Of a stretch of 64,000 nucleotides of DNA, positions 19,200-27,552 are shown in pieces; within the stretch, counting starts at the first letter, position 1; each line of letters begins with the position of its first letter. A program made the translations under genes and the position numbers. The notes under the pieces are model-generated. The model saw nothing but the letters and a program-made list of their open reading frames with translations, ran no database searches and was not told the DNA's origin. This DNA comes from JAAUTY01 sp964397305 (GTDB taxonomy: Bacteria; Cyanobacteriota; Cyanobacteriia; Cyanobacteriales; Spirulinaceae): positions 62,001-126,000 of the forward strand of contig CAYNIP010000001.1 of NCBI GenBank assembly GCA_964397305.1, read 5' to 3'.

Positions 19200-19273
19200 G
19201 ACGCCGCTACAATCAGCCACAGTAGTCCCTATCACTGGGCCGCCTTTGTTTTGACCGGCGGGAACGACCGATG
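19200..19273 (+). pseudogene. Scar of a third CHAT C-terminus
   Basis: The DNA resembles 17690-17757 and reads WAAFVLTGG at the same distance from the next start as the CHAT tail at 17595-17761. The stop TGA again overlaps the next ATG as ATGA. Only about the last 20 codons of a CHAT gene remain. Confidence 0.6.
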
Positions 19274-19549
19274 AACGCAGCCGATCGCGATACCTTACAA
19301 GCTTTTGTTGTGGCTCTGGCGACCCTAGAGCCCAAGGAGCGACGGGCCGTTCAAGAAAGTTTGCAGCCGCAACTCGCGCAGTCCGACGAAGCGCTGTGCG
19401 AGCAGCTCCGCGAATTCGCCCGCCAACACCCGCAACTCCAGCCCCACTACACCGATGCCTACCAGGAACCCGATCGCCAGTACCAAACCCAAGTCCGCGA
19501 GCAATTCATCTTCAAGGCCAACGGTGATGGTATGGCGAAGGGTATTTGA
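19271..19549 (+). CDS. Stand-alone adaptor-like module
   Basis: The 92-residue product consists almost entirely of the shared helical module: LQAFVVALATLEPKERRAVQ then LQPHYTDAYQ. The C-terminal ~20 residues look unrelated and may be a read-through into flanking sequence. It begins at ATGA overlapping the third CHAT scar. A frameshifted relative is at 21563. Confidence 0.55.
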   Translation: MNAADRDTLQAFVVALATLEPKERRAVQESLQPQLAQSDEALCEQLREFARQHPQLQPHYTDAYQEPDRQYQTQVREQFIFKANGDGMAKGI

Positions 19550-19592
19550 TTACGATGTATCAAACGGATGCAATGAAAGCAGGAGAGCAGTT

Positions 19593-19811
19593 ATGGCCCA
19601 GATAAAAGTTTCGTATGAACCAACTACAGAACTGCTCAGCATTTTCTGGCAGACACCCCGAAAAAATCAACTTGCTACCGAATTGGGCGATGATATTATT
19701 CTCTTCAAGGACTCGGAAACCGGCGAACCCATCGGTATGGAAATTCTCTCCTATCGTCCCGGGGACAATCGAATCGAAGGCATTAACTTCGATCTCGGTC
19801 AAGCTTCTTAG
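19593..19811 (+). CDS. DUF2283 family protein
   Basis: This is a 72-residue product, MAQIKVSYEPTTELLSIFW ... IILFKDSETGEPIGMEIL. It matches the small beta-rich DUF2283 family, whose members often sit in toxin-antitoxin or mobile neighbourhoods; function unknown. The start is chosen because AGGAG lies about 8 bases upstream and because the family begins at this point. Longer in-frame read-through from 19455 is not supported. Confidence 0.85.
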   Translation: MAQIKVSYEPTTELLSIFWQTPRKNQLATELGDDIILFKDSETGEPIGMEILSYRPGDNRIEGINFDLGQAS

Positions 19812-19851
19812 TGTGAGCGTTTCTCTTGCGGTCTCCCTTCCCAAGGGAGAT

Positions 19852-20214
19852 TTAGAGGGATTCTTCGGATGACAAGTCTGGCAGCAATCGATCGATTGTT
19901 TGGTTGAGGTCTGCGAGATCGCCTGTGACTGTCCGCCAAAGCCGTTTTGCACTGATTTCATCGTAGCGATGGGCCAAAATATTCCGCAAGCCGATGATGT
20001 TGCGCCAGTCAATTTCTGGATGACTCTGTTGAAAGTCTGGCGAAATTCGCCGCGCCGCTTCACCCAGAATTTCTAATTGTCGCTCCACAGCATTTTACAC
20101 CAAAAGACTATCGAGAAAATCAGCCTCACTCAGACCTTGGACGAACTCCTGAATTCGCTGGGTTGCCATCAGCATATCCCAGAGAGACTTGCGATCGCGC
20201 TGCGGGATGGACAT
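19852..20214 (-). pseudogene. hepT: HepT-like (DUF86) RNase toxin with an in-frame stop
   Basis: From ATG 20214, the frame reads MSIPQRDRKSLWDMLMATQRI ... LLV, then TAA at codon 40 (20097-20095), then continues without a break as NAVERQLEILGEAARRI and LRNILAHRYDEI to 19852. The catalytic R-x(4-6)-H motif is present after the stop. A CAA-to-TAA change would explain it. HEPN toxins of this family are partnered by MntA-type nucleotidyltransferases, and mntA overlaps it upstream. The toxin is therefore probably inactive unless translation restarts downstream, where the first in-frame GTG is four codons on. Confidence 0.8.
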
Positions 20215-20521
20215 AGATAACTTGATGGTGCTTGAGAACTTCGGCGCGCAGAAACGGATTATTGAGTTGTGTCTTTTCGAGCAGATCGACCGGGCGCTGA
20301 AGCAACTCTGCCAACTCGTGCTGCATCGTCACCCAATCCCACAAACTCCACGCTTCGCCCGGCAAAAATGTCACCAGCAGATCGACATCACTCTCGCTGT
20401 GAAAATCAGCGCGCAAAATGGAACCGAAGAGAGCCAACTCTGCAATCTGCCAGCGCTGGCAAAAGTCTTCGAGCTGGGCTGGCGCGATCGCCAGTCGGGA
20501 CAGTAGCGATGAGTTTGCCAT
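20126..20521 (-). CDS. mntA: MntA-type minimal nucleotidyltransferase antitoxin
   Basis: The product has 131 residues. The nucleotidyltransferase signature GSILRADFHSESDVDLL carries GSx(n)DxD with both metal-binding Asp residues. In the HepT/MntA pair, this protein inactivates the HEPN toxin by adding AMP groups to it. The ATG at 20521 is chosen because the domain starts there; an ATG at 20530 is also in frame. The C-terminal ~25 residues overlap the start of hepT in another frame, longer than usual. It appears intact while its toxin is broken. Confidence 0.85.
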   Translation of the reverse strand: MANSSLLSRLAIAPAQLEDFCQRWQIAELALFGSILRADFHSESDVDLLVTFLPGEAWSLWDWVTMQHELAELLQRPVDLLEKTQLNNPFLRAEVLKHHQVIYVHPAARSQVSLGYADGNPANSGVRPRSE

Positions 20522-20617
20522 TGGAAGCATCACAGTGATCTGTCTCGCGCGCAAGGGCCATCTCAATTGTACAAACCGACCCTCTATAAATGGCGGCAAA
20601 CCCCCCGCCCCACCGCC

Positions 20618-20890
20618 ATGACCGACACCCAAGCCCTGCTCCTGCGCGCCTTCTTCGCGGCCCTCAGCCAAGCCCAGGAACTGCCCGCCCATGTCGCCGA
20701 CCAACTGCGCGACCTTGCCCGCGACCTCGAGCGCAACCTCGACCAGCTCGACCAACTCGCCCAGCCTGCAACCCGCCTACCAACTCGCCTGCGATGCCCT
20801 CGCCAACGAAGCCGCCGAGCGCGGCATGGGGCTCGACTTCATCACCGCTGAAGCTGACCCCAACGAGCGCTCCACGGCAATTGGCAACGA
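20618..20890 (+). pseudogene. Damaged copy of the 15773 adaptor-like gene
   Basis: It is identical for the first ~48 codons to the gene at 15773; an 11-base deletion near 20762 then shifts the frame. The duplicate is truncated at the deletion join near 20891. The normal C-terminal half is lost. Confidence 0.85.
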
Positions 20891-20893
20891 ATC

Positions 20894-21460
20894 TTGAGCG
20901 CAATCGATCTAGACAAGTTACAGCGCGACTTGACGAAGACGCTCACCGAGTTCGCCGCCTATGCCGCCAACTTGAGCGCGTTGGCCGTTTACAAGTATGC
21001 GATCGCCACCAACCTCGACAATTACGACAAACGCCTCAAAACCATCGCAGAATTTTCTAAATCTATCGAGCCCGATCGCAATTGGTTCCAGCGCTTCCAA
21101 CGTTTCCCCGAAGGCAGCGGCCTCGAGCCCCTCGCCGACTTCGGCCAATACGCCCGCGAGAAATACCAGCCCCAAGTGGAAGCTGATTACAACAGCGCCA
21201 GCGCCTCCCTGCGGTTGTTGGAAAACACGATCAAAACCATCGAAGGCATTATCCAACTCGAACAGGCGAAGCGCGATCGCCAGCTCGAGCAGCAAATCGC
21301 CTCGGTGGGCTCTGGCCTCGGGGCGGCAGCAGTGTTTGCCACGGCAGGAACGGGCAAATTTTCTGAGAGCAAATGGGTGGACTTCTGTGCTGTCTTTGCG
21401 CTCAGCATTTTGGTCGGGTTGGTTTTTGCTGGGACGATCCGCTACTTCCAGCGGCGGTGA
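20894..21460 (+). pseudogene. C-terminal fragment of the 16194 membrane protein
   Basis: It encodes the last ~189 residues of the protein at 16194-17594 (SAIDLDKLQRDLTKTLTEF to the C-terminal membrane segment), starting at a chance TTG at the deletion join. One codon differs (Asp-Glu to Asp-Lys) near the start. It could still make a membrane-anchored helical protein, but no proper start signal is visible. Confidence 0.8.
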
Positions 21461-21469
21461 GGGCGATCG

Positions 21470-21780
21470 CCCCAGGAACCGACAGCTACACCAACCGGCC
21501 GCTTCAGGGATGAGTCTCCATGTAAGCCCCTACGCCTTGATTTTGACCAGCGGGAGCGACCGATGAACGCAGCCGACCGTAAACCTCGAGCCCCAGGAGC
21601 GGCGTGCTATTCAGCAAACGGTGCAGCAGCAACCCACGCAGTCCGACGAAGCGCTGTGCGAGCAGCTCCGCGAGTTCGCCCGCCAACACCCGCAACTCCA
21701 GCCCCACTACACCGATGCCTACCAGGCACTCGTTAGAGAGCCAACTCCGCGAATTTGCTGGGGCCGTGAACGCCAGAATT
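21470..21780 (+). pseudogene. Fourth CHAT scar plus frameshifted adaptor-like gene
   Basis: Bases 21530-21565 read LILTSGSDR and stop with the same ATGA overlap seen at 17758 and 19271. From ATG 21563, the DNA matches the 19271 gene (MNAADR), but about 33 bases are missing near 21580. The remainder, ERRAIQQTVQQQPTQSDEALCEQL ... LQPHYTDAYQ, is in another frame and ends at the TAG at 21778-21780. It is a dead relative of the stand-alone adaptor gene. Confidence 0.75.
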
Positions 21781-21800
21781 AGTATTACCCCCAGACACCC

Positions 21801-23021
21801 TCACGGCGGCTCCAGCACCGCTAAGACAGCCGCGGGTTGGAGCTTGTTCTTAAACCAGACGATGGAGGCTGGGATATCGGTCAGCGTGACCCCAGCCTTT
21901 TCCAAGTTCAGCCGCTCCGAGATCGCCAGAATCAGGTTATGCTCCTGAGCGCGGCGCACCTGGCTGAACTTGCGCTGGAGATACTCGGGCCGCCAATAGC
22001 CGACAATTTCCAGCAACGCCGTGCGCCCGTCGGGGTGAACCAGACGAAAATCGGGAATCATCACACTGCCCGGAATCGGGATCAAGTCTACCTCCCGCTC
22101 CAGTTGCCAGTCCGTCTTCGCCTTGGTCCACTGGGTCGCAAAGGATTCTTCAATCAAGCTATCGTAGGGTTTCCCTGGCGGGTAGTGGCTGACCAGGCCG
22201 CAGGTGTCATCAAGGCTGAAGCGGCCGCTGCGTTCCTGGCTGGAATAAGCATCGCGACTGTGGAGGGTAGCTGTCAGATTCCAGCGGGTCACGTGCAACA
22301 GAGCTGGCAGGAGCTTGGCGAAGGCGAGACCGTAGCGGGTGCTGGTTTTGAACAGGCTCGTCGGCCCATCGAGGGTAATCGTGAAGCCACAGTCGGCGTC
22401 CCCTTCGATGTAGAACATGACCTGAAAAAGCTTTAGGTAGCGAAAGAGGAGCTTGTACTCCCCCGGAACGTTGCGGTAGGCGTGGAGGGTGGCCTGGCTG
22501 GCGCGGTAGAAGAGGCCTTGGACCTGGGCCAAGTTGTAGCGATGGACCAGGGCCTCGGGCTCCGGGGGGTCAAACTCGGTCAGGATGCAGTTCTCGTTCA
22601 GATCGGCATAGAGGCCTCGCTCGACCTCAGCCGGGAGGATCTCTCGCCCTAGTTCCGCGCTCAACTGGTGGGCAACCTGCGCCAAAGTTTCTGCTCGGGT
22701 TGTGGGCAGGGGCAGCCCAGCGGCGGCGGCCGTGAAGACGCGATCGCGCAGGAGCGGCGGTTCCAGGGGGCTGACCACTTCAAAAGTGGCGCAGTGGTTG
22801 CGGAGCAGATGGGCGAGGCCCCGCCGCAGGCGGTAGTCGGGGCTGTCCCCTTCCCAGTCCTGCAAGTGGCGATCCAGGTCTCCCTGGGACTTCCCTTGAT
22901 GGGCCGCGAAATGGGCGATCGCCTCGTGGGCGATCGCCAAATGCTTCGCATCCAGCGGCAATCGTTTTGGCACCACCGTTTCACCGCTATAACGGTGGCT
23001 GAGCAGCTCTGTGGGCAGCAC
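21801..23021 (-). CDS. DUF790 family protein (Bax1-like nuclease)
   Basis: The product has 406 residues. The start MLPTELLSHRYSGETVVPKRL and the overall length fit DUF790, the family of archaeal Bax1, which works with an XPB-type helicase in DNA repair. The C-terminal part has a PD-(D/E)xK-like core: MIPDFRL, then ALLEIVGYW. I infer a structure-specific nuclease. No helicase gene is adjacent in the window. Its 3' end abuts the decayed end of the CHAT island, so this gene probably marks the island border. Confidence 0.85.
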   Translation of the reverse strand: MLPTELLSHRYSGETVVPKRLPLDAKHLAIAHEAIAHFAAHQGKSQGDLDRHLQDWEGDSPDYRLRRGLAHLLRNHCATFEVVSPLEPPLLRDRVFTAAAAGLPLPTTRAETLAQVAHQLSAELGREILPAEVERGLYADLNENCILTEFDPPEPEALVHRYNLAQVQGLFYRASQATLHAYRNVPGEYKLLFRYLKLFQVMFYIEGDADCGFTITLDGPTSLFKTSTRYGLAFAKLLPALLHVTRWNLTATLHSRDAYSSQERSGRFSLDDTCGLVSHYPPGKPYDSLIEESFATQWTKAKTDWQLEREVDLIPIPGSVMIPDFRLVHPDGRTALLEIVGYWRPEYLQRKFSQVRRAQEHNLILAISERLNLEKAGVTLTDIPASIVWFKNKLQPAAVLAVLEPP

Positions 23022-23062
23022 GAGGGCCAGTTAGACGGGTTTTGTTCAACTTGCTGTCTAGC

Positions 23063-24574
23063 TTACTCCCCCGCCAGAGCCACCTCCCCACGCCGGTAGA
23101 GTTCCCGCGCGTAGTCCGTCCACGTCCCTTGGCCCCAGTAGCGAAAGCAGCTAGTCTGCACCAGCAGGTTATAGAGCAGCGCTTCGAGATAATCCTCCCG
23201 GCGCGTCACCGAGGGGTCCTGAGCCACCAAGGGATCAAACTTAGCGTGAAACTTAGCGCTCAGTTGATTCATCGGCTCCAGCACATTTTCATAGCCGCGC
23301 ACCCAGCTCAGGTCATTGGTCCAGGAGGCCCCGTCCATGGAGAATTGGTGGTCATTAGCGTTCAAGTCCTGAATGACCGCCGCCACCGCCTCGGGGGTCG
23401 CCGCCTGGGGATCAACCCGCTGCCAGATCTTGTGCTGCTGCACCGCCTGGCACTCGGGGTAGCTATCCGGGCCCACCCCGGCGGCGGCGAGTAACTCAAT
23501 GTACTCCGTACCATTGAGGCCGACGACGCCCTCCGTGCTGCGGCCATTGCCCTTCAGGCCCTCCCAGACTGGCTGGAAGCCCCGGGGAAACTCGTTCATC
23601 ATCACACCGCCATTTTCCCCATCCGCGATCTGGCTGACACAGGACGGAACCTCGCGGCCGCCGAGGGGCTGCCGTCCCCGTCCCAGCGCTTCGTGGTAGG
23701 GCTGCATCTGGGCCACAAGCTTAGTATCCGAGCCCTGGGTTTTAATCAGCGCCGTGATGCTGATCATCTCGCTGCGCGAGTTGCGAGCCACGAGGCGATT
23801 GGGCACATACTTGTCCTGATGGTGCAGGCGGGAGCCCTCGAGGCGCTCCACCGAATCTTCCTGCACCAGCAACCAACGGTAGCCGCACTCTTTCAGAGCT
23901 TTGATGTACTCGTAGAGAGTATCGGGGTTATTGGGCAGGTGCATTTCCGGCGGCGAGAAGCCCTTAACGCGACGCAGGGCCTCGGGGCCAAAGGTGGCAG
24001 CGAAATGGTGCTGCCAAGCCTGCATATGCAGTTTAAGATCGGGGATTGGCGTCGAAGGAGCGACGGCGTGGCTCCACATGGTTCCCAGCCATTCAACATA
24101 GGGCTGGTATTGGGGCTCACAAAGGCGCTGAAGATTGCCCAGAATATCCTGGCGCTGCATTTGTTGAAAGCCCCAGAAAAGGTTGCCCGAATAGTCCAGC
24201 ATGATGCGGGGATTGCAGCCAGCGGCTACCAGCTCTGGAATCCAGTCCCCCATGCGGCTGTAGCACCAGGCAAAGGTGCTGGCGTTGTGGTTGTCGCCCA
24301 TGCCCGGATTCTCGAACATATGCTGCAAGTTCGAGATCGGCTCACCGTTGGGGCCAGCGGGAATCGTGGGCTGGTGCATATGGAGCGCGCACGCAAACCC
24401 GGCCGTAATCTTGTCGAGGCTGAGGTTGGTGTGAGGGAGAAAAATAGGCTCGTCGTGCTGGACAAGGGCGCTAATCTCGGCTTCCCAGCCGCAGATATTG
24501 GGCTTGCCAGCGCGGATCGGCTCTAAGCTGGCGAGGCTGGGAGTGGGAGCAGTCGCAATCATAAAATCAAACAT
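23063..24574 (-). CDS. Glycoside hydrolase family 57 protein
   Basis: The product has 503 residues, with the GH57 opening motif ALHMHQPT near residue 66 and further catalytic-domain blocks (MLDYSGNLFWGFQ, GFSPPEMHLPNN, IADGENGGVMMNEFP). GH57 enzymes include alpha-amylases and 4-alpha-glucanotransferases. With the divergent malQ 412 bases away, a role in glycogen/maltodextrin metabolism is likely; the exact reaction is not fixed by sequence. Two in-frame ATGs (24574, 24562) are possible starts. Confidence 0.9.
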   Translation of the reverse strand: MFDFMIATAPTPSLASLEPIRAGKPNICGWEAEISALVQHDEPIFLPHTNLSLDKITAGFACALHMHQPTIPAGPNGEPISNLQHMFENPGMGDNHNASTFAWCYSRMGDWIPELVAAGCNPRIMLDYSGNLFWGFQQMQRQDILGNLQRLCEPQYQPYVEWLGTMWSHAVAPSTPIPDLKLHMQAWQHHFAATFGPEALRRVKGFSPPEMHLPNNPDTLYEYIKALKECGYRWLLVQEDSVERLEGSRLHHQDKYVPNRLVARNSRSEMISITALIKTQGSDTKLVAQMQPYHEALGRGRQPLGGREVPSCVSQIADGENGGVMMNEFPRGFQPVWEGLKGNGRSTEGVVGLNGTEYIELLAAAGVGPDSYPECQAVQQHKIWQRVDPQAATPEAVAAVIQDLNANDHQFSMDGASWTNDLSWVRGYENVLEPMNQLSAKFHAKFDPLVAQDPSVTRREDYLEALLYNLLVQTSCFRYWGQGTWTDYARELYRRGEVALAGE

Positions 24575-24986
24575 TCCTTCGCGAGCTGGTTAGGGGTAGG
24601 GAAATGCCTCCCAACACGCTAACCGGATTCACCGTTGATACTAGCGTAGAAATTGGGGCTGGTAGCACAATAATCAAACTCTTAAGCTTTGCCCCCGCCG
24701 CTCGATCTCTACCCATCGGAAGTGACTGCTTGCTCAGGGGAGCAATGGTGATCTTATGTAACGTTTCACAACGAAAAGTTACAAGCATAACCCTGGAGTC
24801 GGATCGGTTGCTAAGCGTAATCCGGGAGTGCATCCCACGGCGGCGCGACGGTTGCCCGGAGGGCGAGCGGTTTGGGGTAAGGGCAAACGGTTGCTGTAAA
24901 TCGGAGCATTGGGATAAACCTTGGCGGTGTGGCATTGAAATCCCGGTACAATGGGCTACCGGAACCCCGATTGAGAGGCGAGCCTG
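24575..24986. other. Divergent intergenic region between GH57 and malQ
   Basis: There are 412 bases with no convincing gene. It must hold both promoters. An inverted repeat is listed separately; TACAAT at 24947-24952 is a possible -10 for malQ, without a good -35. Confidence 0.5.
24757..24783. promoter_or_regulatory. Inverted repeat TGTAAC-N15-GTTACA
   Basis: A perfect 6-base inverted repeat is centred between two divergent carbohydrate genes. The arms carry GTAAC/GTTAC, reminiscent of CRP/NtcA-class half sites, but the spacing is wider than the usual GTA-N8-TAC, so the regulator is unknown. Confidence 0.35.
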
Positions 24987-26489
24987 ATGAGTTTTTCCCG
25001 TGCCAGCGGTCTGTTGTTACACCCCACTAGTCTGCCCAGCCGCTTTGGTATTGGCGATCTGGGCCAGGCCGCCTACGAGTTCGTGGATTTTCTCGGGGCG
25101 AGTGGGCAAAAACTCTGGCAGATTCTGCCCCTGGGGCCCACGGGTTATGACCACTCGCCCTACACGATGAACTTCAGCGCCTTTGCCGGTAATCCGCTGC
25201 TGATCAGTTTGGAGCAGTTGGCCGCAGCGGGGCTCTTGGAGGCTGAGGAGTTGCAACCCTTAACTGGTCCGGACCTGGAGCCCGATCGTGTTTCTTTTGA
25301 GCGGGTCATTCCCCACAAGACCGCCTATTTGCAGCAGGCTTGCGATCGCTTCCGGGCCGCTCCGAGCCCAGAATTCACCACCTTCTGCCAAGATCAGGCC
25401 TGGTGGCTCGAGGATTATGTGCTGTTCATGGCCCTGCTGGAGGCTAACCAGGGTCGGCCCTGGCAGGAGTGGGAGCGGGCCCTGGCGCGGCGGCAACCGG
25501 AAGCCCTAGCGGCGCAACGGGAGGAGCTGCGCGATCGCCTTTTCTACCACCAGTTCGTGCAATTCGCTTTCTTTCAGCAATGGCAGCAACTGCGGGCCTA
25601 CGCTAACGAGCGGGGGATTCAAATCATTGGCGATGTCTCGATCTATGTCTGTGAAAACAGCGCCGATGTCTGGGCTCATCCTGAGGCCTTCAAGCTCGAC
25701 CCCGAGACCCTAAAACCGACCTACATTGCGGGGGTTCCCCCGGACTACTTCAGCGCCACCGGCCAGCTCTGGGGCAATCCCGTTTACGATTGGGACGCTT
25801 TGCAAGCAACGGAGTTTGCTTGGTGGGTGGATCGCTTCCGGGCGACGTTGCTCTATGTCGATCTGGTGCGGATCGATCACTTCCGGGGCTTCGAGGCTTA
25901 CTGGCAAGTGCCCGCCGGGGAAACGGTGGCGACCAACGGGGAGTGGGTTCCGGCTCCCGGCGAGGCCTTCTTCAGCACGGTGCGGGAGACGTTGGGGAGC
26001 TTGCCGGTCTTGGCCGAAGACCTAGGGATTATCACCCCGGCTGTGGAGGAGTTGCGCGATCGCTTTGACTTTCCCGGCATGAAGATCCTGCTCTTCGCCT
26101 TTGGCGGTGGCCCCGACCACCCCTACTTGCCCCACAACTACCCGCGCAACTGCCTGGTCTACACCGGAACCCACGACAACGACACCACCCTGGGTTGGTG
26201 GGCCCAGGCCTCGGAGCCCGAGCGGCAGGCCGTGGCTCGGTATCTGGGCTACGACACCCCGGACGCAATACCGGCGGTGAACTGGGGTTTGATTCGCCTC
26301 GCCCTCAGTTCCGTGGCCAATCAAGCGATCATTCCCCTGCAAGACCTCCTGGACCTGGACAACCGCGCCCGCATGAATGATCCCAGTGTGAGGGCCGGCA
26401 ATTGGCGCTGGCGCTACGAGAGTTCGGCGCAACTGACGACGGCCTTGGGCGATCGCCTCCGGGCCTTGACGGAGCTTTACAACCGCTAA
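24987..26489 (+). CDS. malQ: 4-alpha-glucanotransferase (amylomaltase, GH77)
   Basis: The 500-residue product has the full GH77 pattern: LLHPTSLPSRFGIGDLG at the start, QILPLGPTGYDHSPY, GDVSIYVCENSADVW, DLVRIDHFRGFEAYW with the catalytic Asp, and LAEDLGIITPAVEELRD with the catalytic Glu. TGTHDNDTTLGWW supplies the third acidic residue. It transfers glucan chains between maltodextrins during glycogen turnover. It converges with the mannose-1-phosphate guanylyltransferase gene, with one base between the stops. Confidence 0.97.
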   Translation: MSFSRASGLLLHPTSLPSRFGIGDLGQAAYEFVDFLGASGQKLWQILPLGPTGYDHSPYTMNFSAFAGNPLLISLEQLAAAGLLEAEELQPLTGPDLEPDRVSFERVIPHKTAYLQQACDRFRAAPSPEFTTFCQDQAWWLEDYVLFMALLEANQGRPWQEWERALARRQPEALAAQREELRDRLFYHQFVQFAFFQQWQQLRAYANERGIQIIGDVSIYVCENSADVWAHPEAFKLDPETLKPTYIAGVPPDYFSATGQLWGNPVYDWDALQATEFAWWVDRFRATLLYVDLVRIDHFRGFEAYWQVPAGETVATNGEWVPAPGEAFFSTVRETLGSLPVLAEDLGIITPAVEELRDRFDFPGMKILLFAFGGGPDHPYLPHNYPRNCLVYTGTHDNDTTLGWWAQASEPERQAVARYLGYDTPDAIPAVNWGLIRLALSSVANQAIIPLQDLLDLDNRARMNDPSVRAGNWRWRYESSAQLTTALGDRLRALTELYNR

Positions 26490-26490
26490 G

Positions 26491-27552
26491 TTATAGAAAG
26501 CGGTGGTAGCGGGGATCGGCCTGGAGCTGCTGGAGCAGGGCTTTAATATCCTGAGTGCGATCCTTGCGGGCCACCAACGTGACTTGGCCAGCCCGGACAA
26601 TCACCACATCCTCGAGACCTAGGGTTGCCACCAGCTCCTCCCCATCACTGGCGTAGACGATCGCGCCCTGGGTGTCGAGCCCCACATGGTTGGCCAACTC
26701 CAGATTGTCAGCCTCGCCTTGGCGCAACCGCGCTAGGGAATTCCAGTCCCCCAAGTCATCCCAGCCGAAACTGGCCGGCAACACATAGGCCAGTTGGGTC
26801 GGCTCCATCACGGCGTAATCAATGCTTTTTTTGGGCAGTTGGCCGTAGGCTGCGACCCCTTGAGCCTCTAGAGGCTCGATAATCTGCGGCGCATGGGCTC
26901 GCAACTCGGCCAGCATCGTGCGGGCTTGAAACACAAACATCCCGCTGTTCCAGCTAAAGCGGCCGGTGGCGATGAACTGGGCCGCCGTCTCGCGATCGGG
27001 TTTCTCAGTAAACCGCTGCACCTTAAAACCGGGCAGGCCGGCAAACTCCCCCTGGGGCTCTCCCTGTTCAATGTAGCCATAGCCCGTTGCGGCATAGGTC
27101 GGTGTGATGCCCAAGGTGACGATGGCCGCCGTCTGGCTCGCCAAAGTCCCGGCGGCCTGGAGCGTCTGAGCAAATCGCGCCTGATCGTCAATCCAGTGAT
27201 CAGCCGGGAAGAACCCGGCGATCGCCCCATCCCCGTAGCGCTTGGCCAACTCCAAACTCCCCCAAGCGACGGCCGCCGCTGTATCCCGTCCCTCCGGCTC
27301 CACCCACAAGTTGGCCGCTGGCAACTCCGGCAACTGTTCCCGGATACCCGTTGCCAATTGGGCAGAGGCAATCACCCAGAGGTGTTCCCAGCCGCCTCCG
27401 AGGGGCAAAAGGCGGGCTGCTGTCGCCTGGAGCAGACTGTGGCCGCTGCCATCCAGACTTAAAAACTGCTTGGGTCGCTGACGACGGCTCAAGGGCCAGA
27501 AGCGCTCACCCTTACCACCGGCCAAAATGACGGGAATCAGAGCATGGTTCAT
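26491..27552 (-). CDS. manC: Mannose-1-phosphate guanylyltransferase
   Basis: The 353-residue product begins with the nucleotidyltransferase signature ILAGGKGERFWPLSRRQRPKQFL and has FTEKPDRETA downstream. It makes GDP-mannose from GTP and mannose-1-phosphate for exopolysaccharide or glycan synthesis. It lacks the phosphomannose isomerase half found in bifunctional ManC/AlgA proteins. It is transcribed towards malQ. The symbol is by function and not by proven orthology. Confidence 0.92.
   Translation of the reverse strand: MNHALIPVILAGGKGERFWPLSRRQRPKQFLSLDGSGHSLLQATAARLLPLGGGWEHLWVIASAQLATGIREQLPELPAANLWVEPEGRDTAAAVAWGSLELAKRYGDGAIAGFFPADHWIDDQARFAQTLQAAGTLASQTAAIVTLGITPTYAATGYGYIEQGEPQGEFAGLPGFKVQRFTEKPDRETAAQFIATGRFSWNSGMFVFQARTMLAELRAHAPQIIEPLEAQGVAAYGQLPKKSIDYAVMEPTQLAYVLPASFGWDDLGDWNSLARLRQGEADNLELANHVGLDTQGAIVYASDGEELVATLGLEDVVIVRAGQVTLVARKDRTQDIKALLQQLQADPRYHRFL

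Larger units (their letters stand above)
20562..21468 (+). repeat. Internally deleted duplicate of 15718-17598
   Basis: Bases 20562-20891 match 15718-16061, and 20892-21468 match 17030-17598 with very few changes. The segment between (about 970 bases) is missing, and the join lies within GGCAACGAATCTTGAGCG. A further 11 bases are absent inside the first gene. The promoter block, including TTGTACAA, is duplicated too. Confidence 0.92.

Noticed and set aside
24604..24987. 127-residue frame in the GH57-malQ interval
   Set aside because: Low-complexity, arginine-rich, no homology recognised, overlaps the region where both promoters must lie.
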